A stretch of 64,000 nt of DNA, taken from the NCBI RefSeq assembly GCF_004345745.1, contig NZ_SLXJ01000006.1, positions 53,558 to 117,557 of the forward strand. The letters are read 5' to 3'. The notes under the pieces were generated by a model. That model saw only the letters and a list, made by a program, of their open reading frames with translations, ran no database searches and had not been told where the DNA came from. Positions 27,894 through 36,481 of the stretch are shown piece by piece (positions within the stretch are counted from its first letter, which is position 1; every line of letters begins with the position of its first letter). The translations under genes and the position numbers were made by a program. This DNA is from Nicoletella semolina (GTDB taxonomy: Bacteria > Pseudomonadota > Gammaproteobacteria > Enterobacterales > Pasteurellaceae).

Positions 27894-28845
27894 AGACTTT
27901 CTCTAAAATTTCATTATATTCTTCATTTATGTTACTAAGTATAGTAATTCCTCCACCACTGCGAAATAAATATTGATCTTGTTTTTTTTCAATATACCGA
28001 ATAGCTACCGCACTCTCAACATTTTCACCATCAAAATAACCAAAAATCCCAGTATAATATCCCCTCTCTTCTTGCTCGCTCTGCTTAATAATTTCAACTG
28101 TTTTAAGCTTCGGAGCACCGCTAATTGATCCAGCAGGTAATAATTTCACGAGTATTGTTCCTATGTTATCTTGCCAATGTTCAGCTAGCTCACCACAAAT
28201 TTCAGAACTTGTTTGATAAATAGATCCCTTATGTGTTTCTATCTTTTCAAGATAGCGGTATTTTGTAACTTGTATATTAGAAGAGACTAATGCTAAATCA
28301 TTTCTAATTAAATCAACAATAGTGTTATGTTCTGTTAATTCCTTTTCTGAATTCATTAGTTTTTGCTTTGCATCATCTTCATTTGCATTAATAGTTCCCT
28401 TCATTGGGTAAGCGTAGATCTTATTCTTTTTTATTCTAATAAAACACTCTGGTGAAAAACAGACAAATTGATCTTTCAAATAACATTTATATTTTGCAGT
28501 CGTATTCTTAAAAATATCCTCAAGAGAATAATTCATCTGAATTTTTGTGGCACAAGTTAAATTCAATAAATAACTATTTCCATTTTGAATATGATTTTTA
28601 ACATAGTTAAATTTTTGTTGATATTTTTCAAAGGGTAACGGCTGGATAGCAAATTCAAACGGCTTATTTACTCTTTCTGCTACAATATCTGGCTTGCAAA
28701 AAAAGTCAAAAAATAGACCGCTTGTCTGTGCCTCGTCCATCTTTAAGATAAGTGGCTTTTGTTGCTCAAAGTCAATCAAAAAAAAGAAAGGCGTTCGAGT
28801 TTTCCCCCATTCATTGGCCTGTGGAATAAAATTGCCCATCATCAT
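27871..28845 (-). CDS. pabB: Aminodeoxychorismate synthase component I PabB
   Basis: About 324 residues, the short PabB form found in Haemophilus (HI1170 type). It lacks much of the long N-terminal domain. Chorismate-binding motifs are 'NGNSYLLNLTCAT', 'YAYPMKGTINAN', 'LTEHNTIVDLIRNDLALVSS' and 'LLPAGSISGAPKLKTVEII'. The start is uncertain: three consecutive ATGs (28845, 28842, 28839) and a GTG at 28860 are possible, none with a strong ribosome-binding site. A TATAAT sits immediately upstream, hinting at a very short leader. No pabA is in the window. Confidence 0.9.
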   Translation of the reverse strand: MMMGNFIPQANEWGKTRTPFFFLIDFEQQKPLILKMDEAQTSGLFFDFFCKPDIVAERVNKPFEFAIQPLPFEKYQQKFNYVKNHIQNGNSYLLNLTCATKIQMNYSLEDIFKNTTAKYKCYLKDQFVCFSPECFIRIKKNKIYAYPMKGTINANEDDAKQKLMNSEKELTEHNTIVDLIRNDLALVSSNIQVTKYRYLEKIETHKGSIYQTSSEICGELAEHWQDNIGTILVKLLPAGSISGAPKLKTVEIIKQSEQEERGYYTGIFGYFDGENVESAVAIRYIEKKQDQYLFRSGGGITILSNINEEYNEILEKVYVPISSF

Positions 28846-29044
28846 TGTATTATATCTCACGCTAATTAATAGTTTTCGCCTATTGATTCTTGGTTATTGA
28901 TTACGAAGTGCATATTCTATCGCTTTTTGAACTTTTTGCAAAAACTACTCCGATCTGAAGCATAATCTTGATTAAATGTTTCTGCCTCAAGCCAAAATTG
29001 TGTAGAATAGCGATGTTTTTTATCTTACATTTGAAGGAAAGAGA

Positions 29045-30262
29045 ATGAAAAGAGTTGTTATCACTGGCTTAGGCCTTATTTCCAGTATTGGTAATAATAA
29101 AGAAGAAGTACTTGATTCGTTGCGTCAAGGAAAATCAGGGATTGAGTTTGTCCCAAGTTTTGCTGAAGTTGGTATGCGTAGTCAAGTTGCAGGTACAATT
29201 AAATTGAACCCTGCGGAACTTATTGATCGTAAAATCTATCGCTTTATGGGCGATGCCGCAGCTTATGCTTATCTTTCAATGCAAGAAGCAATCAAAGACT
29301 CAGGTTTGACAGAAGATCAAGTTTCAAACGATCGTACGGGATTAATTATTGGAGCTGGCACGGGATCTGCACATAGTCAACTTGTTGCTTGCGATGCTGT
29401 TCGTGGACCAAGAGGCGTTAAGGCCGCAGGTCCCTATGCGGTTACCAAAACAATGGCATCAAGTGTTTCAGCTTGTCTTGCAACACCTTTCAAAATTCGT
29501 GGTACTAACTACAGCATTAGTTCAGCTTGTGCAACTTCAGCTCACTGTATTGGACACGCAATGGAATTAATCCAACTAGGTAAACAAGATGTTGTTTTTG
29601 CAGGCGGTGCTGAAGAATTATCGTGGGAATGTGCGGCACAATTTGACGCAATGGGGGCTGTTTCAACTAAATACAATGAGACACCAACAAAAGCCTCTCG
29701 TGCTTACGATGCAAATCGTGATGGATTTGTTATTGCTGGTGGTGGAGCAATTGTTGTTGTAGAAGAATTGCAGCACGCACTCGATCGTGGTGCTAAAATT
29801 TACGCAGAAATTGTTGGTTATGCGGCAACATCAGATGGTTATGATATGGTTGCCCCAAGTGGTGAAGGTGCGGTTCGCTGTATGAAACAAGCTATTGCAA
29901 CGGTTAAAGGTGAAATCGAATATATTAATGTACACGGTACTTCTACCCCTGTCGGTGATGTGAAAGAGCTTGGTGCAATCCGTGAAACTTTCGGTGACAA
30001 ATCGCCTGCAATTTCCTCAACCAAATCAATGACAGGACACTCTTTGGGTGCTGCAGGAGCTCACGAAGCAATTTATTCACTGTTGATGCTAGATAATGAT
30101 TTCATTGCACCAAGTATCAATATTGATGAGCTCGACGAACAGGCAAAAGGCTTAAATATTGTGACTGAGCGTCAAGATAAATCTCTGACCACTGTAATGT
30201 CAAATAGCTTCGGCTTCGGTGGTACAAACGCTTGCCTTGTCTTCCAAAAATATCAAGGTTAA
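29045..30262 (+). CDS. fabB: Beta-ketoacyl-ACP synthase I FabB
   Basis: 405 residues. FabB condenses malonyl-ACP with acyl-ACP and is essential for unsaturated fatty acid elongation. The catalytic Cys lies in '[17 protein letters not shown]' and the two His in '[15 protein letters not shown]' and '[15 protein letters not shown]'. An AAGGAAAGAGA ribosome-binding site precedes the ATG. Its partner fabA is at 53.1 kb, so both specific genes of the anaerobic unsaturated fatty acid pathway are in this window. Confidence 0.97.
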   Translation: MKRVVITGLGLISSIGNNKEEVLDSLRQGKSGIEFVPSFAEVGMRSQVAGTIKLNPAELIDRKIYRFMGDAAAYAYLSMQEAIKDSGLTEDQVSNDRTGLIIGAGTGSAHSQLVACDAVRGPRGVKAAGPYAVTKTMASSVSACLATPFKIRGTNYSISSACATSAHCIGHAMELIQLGKQDVVFAGGAEELSWECAAQFDAMGAVSTKYNETPTKASRAYDANRDGFVIAGGGAIVVVEELQHALDRGAKIYAEIVGYAATSDGYDMVAPSGEGAVRCMKQAIATVKGEIEYINVHGTSTPVGDVKELGAIRETFGDKSPAISSTKSMTGHSLGAAGAHEAIYSLLMLDNDFIAPSINIDELDEQAKGLNIVTERQDKSLTTVMSNSFGFGGTNACLVFQKYQG

Positions 30263-30297
30263 TTGGTTAGACTGAATAAATCTTGTTCATATTAATT

Positions 30298-30340
30298 TGC
30301 TCTTGAAAAATTAAGCTACTCTGTCTAATTTTCAGGAGCA
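30298..30340 (+). terminator. Large imperfect inverted repeat after fabB
   Basis: TGCTCTTGAAAAATTA (30298-30313) pairs with TAATTTTCAGGAGCA (30326-30340) with one bulged A and one G-T pair, leaving a 12-base loop. It starts 36 bases after the fabB stop and is followed by GATTTTCT. It is a candidate terminator, though the T tract is short. Confidence 0.5.
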
Positions 30341-30481
30341 GATTTTCTGGTAAGAAGCTTGGTTGAGTAAAACTCGACCTATTTAATATCTAAGAATAAT
30401 GATTAAGCAATTCTCTTTTTATTGTTTTTTTACCAAATGTCTATGGTAAACTAAACGAATATCTAGTTAATTATTCTCATT

Positions 30482-31507
30482 ATGCAAACTCTCCTCCCTT
30501 TCCATACTTTCCATTTACCTGCCTTTGCTCAGGCAGTTGTCCCCGTTCAAAATGTCGAGCAATTATTGACTGAATTCCGTCATACGCAAGAGGCACAACA
30601 GCCTTTATTATTTCTCGGACAAGGAAGTAATCTATTGTTTATCGAAGACTTTGCGGGTACTGTCTTAATTAATCAGATGAAAGGAGTTGCTTACCGACAA
30701 GATGACCACTATCACTATTTACATATTTCAGGTGGTGAAAGCTGGCACGAATTAGTGAAATGGACTCTTACGCAGGATATAGCTGGATTAGAAAACCTTG
30801 CACTAATCCCTGGTTGTGTAGGATCAGCCCCTATCCAAAATATAGGTGCTTACGGTATGGAATTTGAGCAGGCTTGTGAGTTCGTTGAAGTGCTATCATT
30901 AAACTCAGGTGAAATCTTTCGCTTAAGCCGAGATGAGTGTCAATTTGGCTATCGAGAGAGCATTTTTAAACACCAATATAAAAATGGCTATGTCATTATT
31001 TCTGTTGGGCTTAAACTCCCTAAGCAATGGGAGCCTATCCTTAGTTACGGCTCTTTAATCAATCTTGATCCAAAAACCGTTACGCCACGGCAAATTTTTG
31101 AAGAAGTTTGTGCAATACGTTCACAAAAATTACCCAATCCAGATGAATGGGGGAATGCAGGTAGCTTCTTTAAAAATCCTGTGATTGACTCTGCAAAATT
31201 TTTACAATTACAGACCGCTTATCCACAATTGCCATATTATTTGCAATCTAATGGATCTGTGAAAATCCCTGCTGGTTGGTTAATTGATCAGTGCCAGCTT
31301 AAAGGATTTCAGGTGGGCGGAGCAGCGGTACATACCCAGCAAGCTCTAGTGTTGATCAACAAAGGCAATGCAACAGGGGAAGACGTTGTTGCACTAGCGA
31401 AAAAGGTTCGCCATAGCGTGCGTGAGAAATTTGATATTGATATCCACCCAGAAGTGCGTTTCATTGGGAAATTTGGCGAAATAGACAGTGAGGTAGCCAC
31501 ACGATGA
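30482..31507 (+). CDS. murB: UDP-N-acetylenolpyruvoylglucosamine reductase MurB
   Basis: 341 residues, a type I MurB like that of E. coli. MurB uses NADPH and FAD to reduce the enolpyruvyl group, completing UDP-MurNAc. Visible are the FAD-binding 'LFLGQGSNLLFIEDF', 'GLENLALIPGCVGSAPIQNIGAYG' (split), 'FGYRESIFK' and 'GNAGSFFKNPV' with the active-site Ser region. The C-terminal Glu is in 'DIHPEVRFIG'. The stop overlaps the birA start by four bases, the murB-birA arrangement of E. coli. Confidence 0.96.
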   Translation: MQTLLPFHTFHLPAFAQAVVPVQNVEQLLTEFRHTQEAQQPLLFLGQGSNLLFIEDFAGTVLINQMKGVAYRQDDHYHYLHISGGESWHELVKWTLTQDIAGLENLALIPGCVGSAPIQNIGAYGMEFEQACEFVEVLSLNSGEIFRLSRDECQFGYRESIFKHQYKNGYVIISVGLKLPKQWEPILSYGSLINLDPKTVTPRQIFEEVCAIRSQKLPNPDEWGNAGSFFKNPVIDSAKFLQLQTAYPQLPYYLQSNGSVKIPAGWLIDQCQLKGFQVGGAAVHTQQALVLINKGNATGEDVVALAKKVRHSVREKFDIDIHPEVRFIGKFGEIDSEVATR

Positions 31508-32343
31508 ACCAACTTAGTTCTAAGGATCTTCAACAAGGTTTGCTCTGCGGGCAAGTATTCGTATTTCAAGAGATTGATTCAACCAATGAATATCTACTCA
31601 ATCATTGCCACGCTCTCCCTTGTGGCTCAATCTGTTTAGCTGAAATGCAGACCGCAGGTCGAGGGCGTAGGGGAAGGCAATGGTACTCACCAAAAGGAAA
31701 AAACCTTTATCTTTCAATGCTTTGGAAATATGATCAAACGACCATATCTTATATTTCCGCATTGAGTTTGGTTGTTGCAATAATTATTGCAGAGACTTTT
31801 CAGCAGCTGAATGTACCTGATATTCAAATTAAATGGCCAAATGATATTTACTATCAAGGCAAGAAAATGGGCGGAATTCTGCTTGAAACGAAGTCTGATA
31901 AGTCGAATATTTATCTTGTCATTGGCATCGGTTTGAATCTTTCCCTGCCAACAGTTAACACAGAAATTGTAACTCAAGCTTGGACAGATCTATCCGATTA
32001 TGAAATTGATCGCAATTTACTCGCTTCAATACTTGCTAAGCAGCTACAAAAAGCCTTATCTGAATTTCCATCGCAAGGTTTTATTCCTTACCTCACAAGT
32101 TGGCAAAAGTTTGATTATTTCTATCAATCCCCTGTTACACTTTTTACAGATAACCAAGAAATTGATGGAATTGCACAAGGCGTAAATGAGGTAGGTCAAT
32201 TATTGCTCAAACGGAAAAATGCGTTAGATGCATTCTCTATTGGTGAGATTTCTTTAAGGCAGCATGAAGACAATTATATAGTTGCTGAAGATGGAGCTTG
32301 GATCTGTAATTTACCTTGTACAACAAAAATACGATGCAAATGA
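31504..32343 (+). CDS. birA: Biotin protein ligase BirA without DNA-binding domain
   Basis: 279 residues. BirA attaches biotin to the acetyl-CoA carboxylase carrier protein. The ligase core is clear: 'EIDSTNEYLL', the biotin-binding 'TAGRGRRGRQWYSPKGKNLY', 'IKWPNDIYYQGKKMGGIL' and 'VIGIGLNLSLP'. The usual N-terminal winged helix-turn-helix repressor domain of E. coli BirA is missing, so it should not autoregulate the bio operon. After the normal end 'GEISLR' there are about 23 extra residues ending 'CTTKIRCK', of unknown meaning. It overlaps murB by four bases. Confidence 0.93.
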   Translation: MNQLSSKDLQQGLLCGQVFVFQEIDSTNEYLLNHCHALPCGSICLAEMQTAGRGRRGRQWYSPKGKNLYLSMLWKYDQTTISYISALSLVVAIIIAETFQQLNVPDIQIKWPNDIYYQGKKMGGILLETKSDKSNIYLVIGIGLNLSLPTVNTEIVTQAWTDLSDYEIDRNLLASILAKQLQKALSEFPSQGFIPYLTSWQKFDYFYQSPVTLFTDNQEIDGIAQGVNEVGQLLLKRKNALDAFSIGEISLRQHEDNYIVAEDGAWICNLPCTTKIRCK

Positions 32344-32419
32344 TCATCTTCGATAGCATTATCACCGATTTGGTTGGTATTCAGAGGTAACACACGCTTT
32401 TTATATGGTACAACATTCG

Positions 32420-33232
32420 CTACAGTTCAAACTCTTTACACAAATAATATGCGACAGCTTCGTCTTTATGGTTGCCAATAATTTCATTTGAAGGTAGTGC
32501 CTGTTTTAGGCGGGGATCTGCATTTTCCATAATGCAGCCTCTGCCTGCTTGGGTAAGCATTTCAATGTCGTTTAGACCGTCTCCAAAAGCAATACAATGA
32601 GCTAAATTGTAACCTTTATTATTCATCAATGTTGAAAGAGTGTTGGCTTTACATACGCCATAATTCATTATTTCTAAACATTGAGGAGAGGAGTAAGTGA
32701 GTTGAAGCTGATTGGCAAATAATTGTTTAATTTTTTGTTCAATGGGTAATAAGTCATCTATTGTTTGAGCAATGAAAAATAATTTCTCTGCTTGGTTTGT
32801 ATGATGCCGTTCGAAATTTACAACGTTATACATAAATCCTGAATGTTCGTAATATTGGCGTAATGCTGCGACATCAACATTAATAAACCACTCGTCACCT
32901 TGGTAGCTATTAAGGCATACACGAGTACGCTCAAATGGCAATCGAAAAAGTTCATTGACAATGTCTTCAGGTATATAATTTGAGTATAGTAATTGACCTG
33001 TCAAGGTGCTTGCTCTTGCTCCATTTGATGTAACAAGAATAGCCTCTTCTAGAGAACAGTTCTTCATCAGTTGTTTCACATCGACAAAACTTCTACCTGT
33101 CGCAATAAAAATGTCCAATCCTTTCTTTGCTAACCTTTCTACAGTTTTGACCGTAAAATCGCCAATATGCTGTTTATGATTAAGTAGTGTGCCATCTAAG
33201 TCTGATATTACTGCACGAAATTGATTTGCCAT
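32420..33232 (-). CDS. yigL: HAD-type sugar/pyridoxal phosphatase YigL
   Basis: 270 residues of the Cof/YigL branch of HAD phosphatases. Motif I is 'ISDLDGTLLNHKQ', motif II 'VTSNGAR', and motifs III/IV 'KANTLSTLM' and 'IAFGDGLNDIEMLTQAG'. The blocks 'IATGRSFVDVKQL', 'DEWFIN' and 'AGRGCIMENADPRLKQ' match YigL in particular. E. coli YigL dephosphorylates pyridoxal phosphate and sugar phosphates. A minus-strand terminator-like hairpin at 33298-33314 lies 66 bases upstream. Confidence 0.88.
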   Translation of the reverse strand: MANQFRAVISDLDGTLLNHKQHIGDFTVKTVERLAKKGLDIFIATGRSFVDVKQLMKNCSLEEAILVTSNGARASTLTGQLLYSNYIPEDIVNELFRLPFERTRVCLNSYQGDEWFINVDVAALRQYYEHSGFMYNVVNFERHHTNQAEKLFFIAQTIDDLLPIEQKIKQLFANQLQLTYSSPQCLEIMNYGVCKANTLSTLMNNKGYNLAHCIAFGDGLNDIEMLTQAGRGCIMENADPRLKQALPSNEIIGNHKDEAVAYYLCKEFEL

Positions 33233-33297
33233 AACGCCTCCAATAGGATATCAAGTCTATGAGACTAGCAAATTTATACACAAAGAGCAAAAAAATA

Positions 33298-33314
33298 GCG
33301 AAATACTGTTTCGC
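33298..33314 (-). terminator. Minus-strand terminator-like hairpin upstream of yigL
   Basis: GCGAAA and TTTCGC pair around a five-base loop and, read on the minus strand, are followed by TATTTTTTT. This looks like an intrinsic terminator pointing toward yigL, placed before the gene, not after one. It could attenuate yigL or end a small RNA from 33315-33500. Confidence 0.55.
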
Positions 33315-33382
33315 CCATAAGAATTTCAACTTAATCAAGTTAAAAACTAATTCAGCATTATTGGTTATTTTTTCATTTAAAC

Positions 33383-33425
33383 GATATATTTTATTAAATC
33401 TCTATGAGGTTTAATAAAATATATC
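33383..33425. repeat. 43-bp near-perfect inverted repeat
   Basis: The arms 33383-33398 and 33410-33425 are perfect 16-base complements. The next bases continue the stem (one T-G pair, then CTC/GAG), giving a 20-base-pair stem with a three-base TAT loop. It is AT-rich, contains no uptake core, and lies between yigL and the leu promoter. Confidence 0.85.
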
Positions 33426-33513
33426 ACTAAAAAATAATGAATAATCAGAATTATTGTTTGAGTTTAGAAGATAATTTGAGAGTTAAATAGCGGTATTTAA
33501 GCATAAAATACTA

Positions 33514-33541
33514 TTGACTTGATTTAATTTAAAGCTAACAT
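33514..33541 (+). promoter_or_regulatory. Promoter of the leu leader
   Basis: TTGACT (33514-33519), a 16-base spacer, then TAACAT (33536-33541). Transcription would start near 33548, about 33 bases before the leader peptide ATG. Confidence 0.55.
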
Positions 33542-33580
33542 TGTTTCTAATTTTAGATAATAATGCAAACACAACATAAT

Positions 33581-33685
33581 ATGGAATTTTTCTCTCTAGA
33601 CCTCTGTTTATTATGCAGGCATGTAAATGTGGCAAGAAATATATCCATACCTTTTGCCCGCAAAATTCTGCGGGCTTTTCTATAA
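33581..33685 (+). CDS. leuL: leu operon leader peptide LeuL
   Basis: A 34-codon reading frame, too short for ordinary gene callers. It starts 'MEFFSLDLCLLCRH', with four leucine codons within seven (CTA, CTC, TTA, TTA). Downstream, an intrinsic terminator (33656-33679) lies inside its 3' end and leuA starts 103 bases further on. This is the arrangement of a leucine attenuator: ribosome stalling at Leu codons when charged tRNA-Leu is scarce would favour antitermination. A ribosome-binding site is not obvious. Function is inferred from position and composition. Confidence 0.7.
   Translation: MEFFSLDLCLLCRHVNVARNISIPFARKILRAFL
33656..33679 (+). terminator. leu attenuator terminator
   Basis: GCCCGCA (33656-33662) and TGCGGGC (33669-33675) form a seven-base GC-rich stem with a six-base loop followed by TTTT. 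It overlaps the end of the leader peptide frame and precedes leuA, as expected for transcription attenuation. Confidence 0.8.
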
Positions 33686-33788
33686 CTGTAGAATGAAAAT
33701 GAGATAAATACTATTTTCTCCGTAAATAGTGAGAGAATGAGATCTATTACGGTAATCAAGCGACTATCAGTACACTTAGGGAATTTTT

Positions 33789-35333
33789 ATGTCAAACAAC
33801 CAAATTATTATTTTCGATACGACTTTACGAGATGGCGAGCAATCATTGAAAGCGAGCTTAACAGTCAAAGAAAAATTGCAAATTGCACTTGCACTAGAAC
33901 GCTTAGGTGTAGATGTGATGGAAGTTGGCTTTCCTGTTTCATCAGCTGGAGATTTTGAATCGGTCAAAACAATTGCTCAACATATTAAAAATAGTCGAGT
34001 ATGTGCTTTATCCCGTGCTGTAGATAACGATATTGATGTGGCTGCAGAAGCATTGAAAGTGGCACAGGCGTTTCGTATTCATACTTTCATCGCAAGCTCT
34101 GCGATTCACGTTGAATCAAAATTACGCAAAACCTTTGATGATGTCATTCATATGGCGGTAAATGCAGTTAAACGAGCCAGAAATTATACAGATGATGTGG
34201 AATTCTCGTGTGAAGATGCAGGACGTACTGGAGTAGATAATATCTGTCGTATTGTGGAAGCCGCTATTAATGCAGGAGCAACCACGGTAAATATTCCTGA
34301 TACTGTTGGTTATTGCTTACCCTATCAATATGGCGAGATTATTTCTAATGTAATGAACCGTGTTCCCAATATTGATAAAGCGGTTGTTTCTGTGCATTGC
34401 CATAATGATTTAGGTATGGCAACGGCAAACTCATTAACAGCCATTTTAAACGGTGCAAGGCAGATTGAATGTACTATCAATGGTATTGGAGAGCGAGCAG
34501 GCAATACTGCATTGGAAGAGGTCGTTATGGCGATTAAGATTCGTCAAGATATGTTTAATATAGACACTCGCATTAATACTCAAGAAATTCACCGAGTTAG
34601 CCAAATGGTTAGCCAGCTTTGTAATATGCCAATTCAACCAAATAAAGCCATTGTGGGATCTAATGCTTTCGCACATTCATCAGGTATTCACCAAGATGGT
34701 ATGGTTAAAAATAAAAATACTTACGAAATTATGTCGCCTGAAACTATCGGTTTGAAAAAAGAGAAGCTAAATTTAACTGCTCGCTCTGGGCGAGCCGCAG
34801 TAAAAAATCATATGGAAGAAATGGGCTATCAAGAAAGTGATTACGATCTAGATAAACTTTATGAAGAATTTCTTAAATTGGCAGACAAAAAGGGGCAAGT
34901 ATTTGACTACGATCTAGAAGCACTTGCCTTTATTGATATGCAACAAGGTGATGAAGATAGGCTAAGCCTTGATGTTATTACAACCCAACTAATTAGCGGA
35001 CTTCCAGCTTCAGCATTTGTACAAGTAGAATTAGATGGAGAGCGTCGGAGTGCCACCTCACAAGGTGGAAGTGGACCTGTTGATGCCGCTTTTAATGCAA
35101 TTCTTAACATTACAGGCATAGAACTAACCATGTTGCATTATAACCTTACAGCCAAAGGAGAGGGAGCAGAAGCACTTGGGCAAGTCGACATTGTCGTCGA
35201 ACTCCAAGGTAGACGTTTCCACGGCGTAGGTCTAGCGACAGATATCGTAGAGGCGTCAGTAAGAGCATTAATTCACGCACTTAATGCTATCTACCGCTCT
35301 CAAAAAGTAGCAAGCTTAAAGAATAAGAAATAA
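33789..35333 (+). CDS. leuA: 2-isopropylmalate synthase LeuA
   Basis: 514 residues. LeuA condenses acetyl-CoA with 2-oxoisovalerate, the first committed step of leucine synthesis, and is feedback inhibited by leucine through its C-terminal domain. The catalytic barrel shows '[20 protein letters not shown]', '[11 protein letters not shown]' and the metal-binding '[10 protein letters not shown]'. The linker has '[13 protein letters not shown]'. The C-terminal regulatory domain has '[13 protein letters not shown]'. An AGGGAA ribosome-binding site precedes the ATG. leuBCD do not follow; the next gene is convergent napC. Confidence 0.96.
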   Translation: MSNNQIIIFDTTLRDGEQSLKASLTVKEKLQIALALERLGVDVMEVGFPVSSAGDFESVKTIAQHIKNSRVCALSRAVDNDIDVAAEALKVAQAFRIHTFIASSAIHVESKLRKTFDDVIHMAVNAVKRARNYTDDVEFSCEDAGRTGVDNICRIVEAAINAGATTVNIPDTVGYCLPYQYGEIISNVMNRVPNIDKAVVSVHCHNDLGMATANSLTAILNGARQIECTINGIGERAGNTALEEVVMAIKIRQDMFNIDTRINTQEIHRVSQMVSQLCNMPIQPNKAIVGSNAFAHSSGIHQDGMVKNKNTYEIMSPETIGLKKEKLNLTARSGRAAVKNHMEEMGYQESDYDLDKLYEEFLKLADKKGQVFDYDLEALAFIDMQQGDEDRLSLDVITTQLISGLPASAFVQVELDGERRSATSQGGSGPVDAAFNAILNITGIELTMLHYNLTAKGEGAEALGQVDIVVELQGRRFHGVGLATDIVEASVRALIHALNAIYRSQKVASLKNKK

Positions 35334-35352
35334 TCTGGTTATTAAGATAGTA

Positions 35353-35404
35353 AGCGGTCAGTTTTACTTAATATTTTGAAAAAATATTGCAATAAATGAC
35401 CGCT
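35353..35404. terminator. Inverted uptake-sequence pair between leuA and napC
   Basis: AGCGGTCA (35353-35360) and TGACCGCT (35397-35404) pair perfectly over eight bases around a 36-base AT-rich loop. It lies between the convergent stops of leuA and napC and may terminate both. Confidence 0.5.
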
Positions 35405-35413
35405 CCATTTTGG

Positions 35414-36016
35414 TTACTCTTCCTTCTCCGATTTTGGAGTAAAGCTAGAAGGTACATTGCCCATATGTGGTAGGCTATGTGCGATTCCTTTGTGGCAATC
35501 AATACAAGTTTTACCTTGTTGTTCTGCTAAATTGTGCATTTTCGCTGCAACGGTTTTTTGTTTGGTAAAATCCATATCTTCAAAATTATGGCAATTTCGA
35601 CATTCTTGGGAATCATTCGCTTTCATTCTCTCCCATTCACGCTGTGCCATTTCTAGGCGATGTGCTTCAAATTTTTCTTTGGTATCTACCTTCCCTGTCA
35701 GGTGAGCAAACACCTCTCTTGATGCGACAATTTTTCGTTTCCATTTTGGAAAGAATTCGTGAGGTAAATGACAGTCTGCACAGTTTGCTTTTACACCACT
35801 GCGATTAGAGTAGTGTGGCGACATTCTATATTCTGGCACAACATCATTCATATGGCAGCTTGAGCAGAACGCTTCTGTATTAGTATGCTCTAGGCCTGCA
35901 TTAAAGCCACCCCAAAATAAGATACCGCCAATTGCTGATAGGATAATGACGATACCAATACCTATTTTGCTTGGCGATTTAAACCAATGCCAGAATTTCT
36001 TAATGAATTGAATCAT
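35414..36016 (-). CDS. napC: Tetrahaem quinol dehydrogenase NapC
   Basis: 200 residues. NapC is membrane anchored by one N-terminal helix (about residues 18-38) and oxidises menaquinol to feed periplasmic NapAB. Four haem motifs are visible: CSSCH, CADCH, CRNCH and CIDCH. The family block 'TEAFCSSCHMNDVVPEY' is present. It is the last gene of napDAGHBC, ten bases after napB. Confidence 0.96.
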   Translation of the reverse strand: MIQFIKKFWHWFKSPSKIGIGIVIILSAIGGILFWGGFNAGLEHTNTEAFCSSCHMNDVVPEYRMSPHYSNRSGVKANCADCHLPHEFFPKWKRKIVASREVFAHLTGKVDTKEKFEAHRLEMAQREWERMKANDSQECRNCHNFEDMDFTKQKTVAAKMHNLAEQQGKTCIDCHKGIAHSLPHMGNVPSSFTPKSEKEE

Positions 36017-36026
36017 CTAAATTCTC

Positions 36027-36461
36027 CTAATTATTATGATAGCCAGGCATCGGCTTGAACTCATTTGGTACGATAGGCTCTACGTCTGCCATTGGAACGT
36101 GGCAAGAAAGGCAAAAATAGCGGCGAGGAGCTGTTTGTCCTGCAACAATATTACCGTCTCTGTCTGTAAAGTGTGTTGGGCTAATGCGTGTTGCACCTGT
36201 CATTCTAGAGGATTCTGCACTATGGCAAGTTAAGCACTGGTTTACATTTTTGGTTACTTGATAACCTTCAACACTGTGCGGTACCATTGGCGGCTGATTA
36301 ACATAACTCAATGCAGCCAATTCTCTTTCTTTTGGTTTTAAATGAAATGCAGGGGCAACATTTTCGACTGAATCTTGGTAATTTCGTCCCAATGCCGATT
36401 GTTCTGTTGCCATAGCTGGCATTACAAGTAATGCTGATAACATTACAACTATTTTTTTCAT
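36027..36461 (-). CDS. napB: Nitrate reductase cytochrome subunit NapB
   Basis: 144 residues from the ATG at 36461, which has a GGGAG ribosome-binding site and opens a signal peptide ('MKKIVVMLSALLVMPAMA'). A longer in-frame start 18 bases upstream is less likely. Two CxxCH haem motifs, CLTCH and CLSCH, are the NapB complement. It transfers electrons from NapC to NapA in the periplasm. It lies between napH and napC in one operon. Confidence 0.95.
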   Translation of the reverse strand: MKKIVVMLSALLVMPAMATEQSALGRNYQDSVENVAPAFHLKPKERELAALSYVNQPPMVPHSVEGYQVTKNVNQCLTCHSAESSRMTGATRISPTHFTDRDGNIVAGQTAPRRYFCLSCHVPMADVEPIVPNEFKPMPGYHNN

Positions 36462-36481
36462 TTGGTTCACTCCCAACAAAT

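Noticed and set aside
30429..30450. TTTACCA/TGGTAAA palindrome before murB as an operator
   Set aside because: Seven-base arms in AT-rich DNA with no known regulator match; too weak to list as a site.
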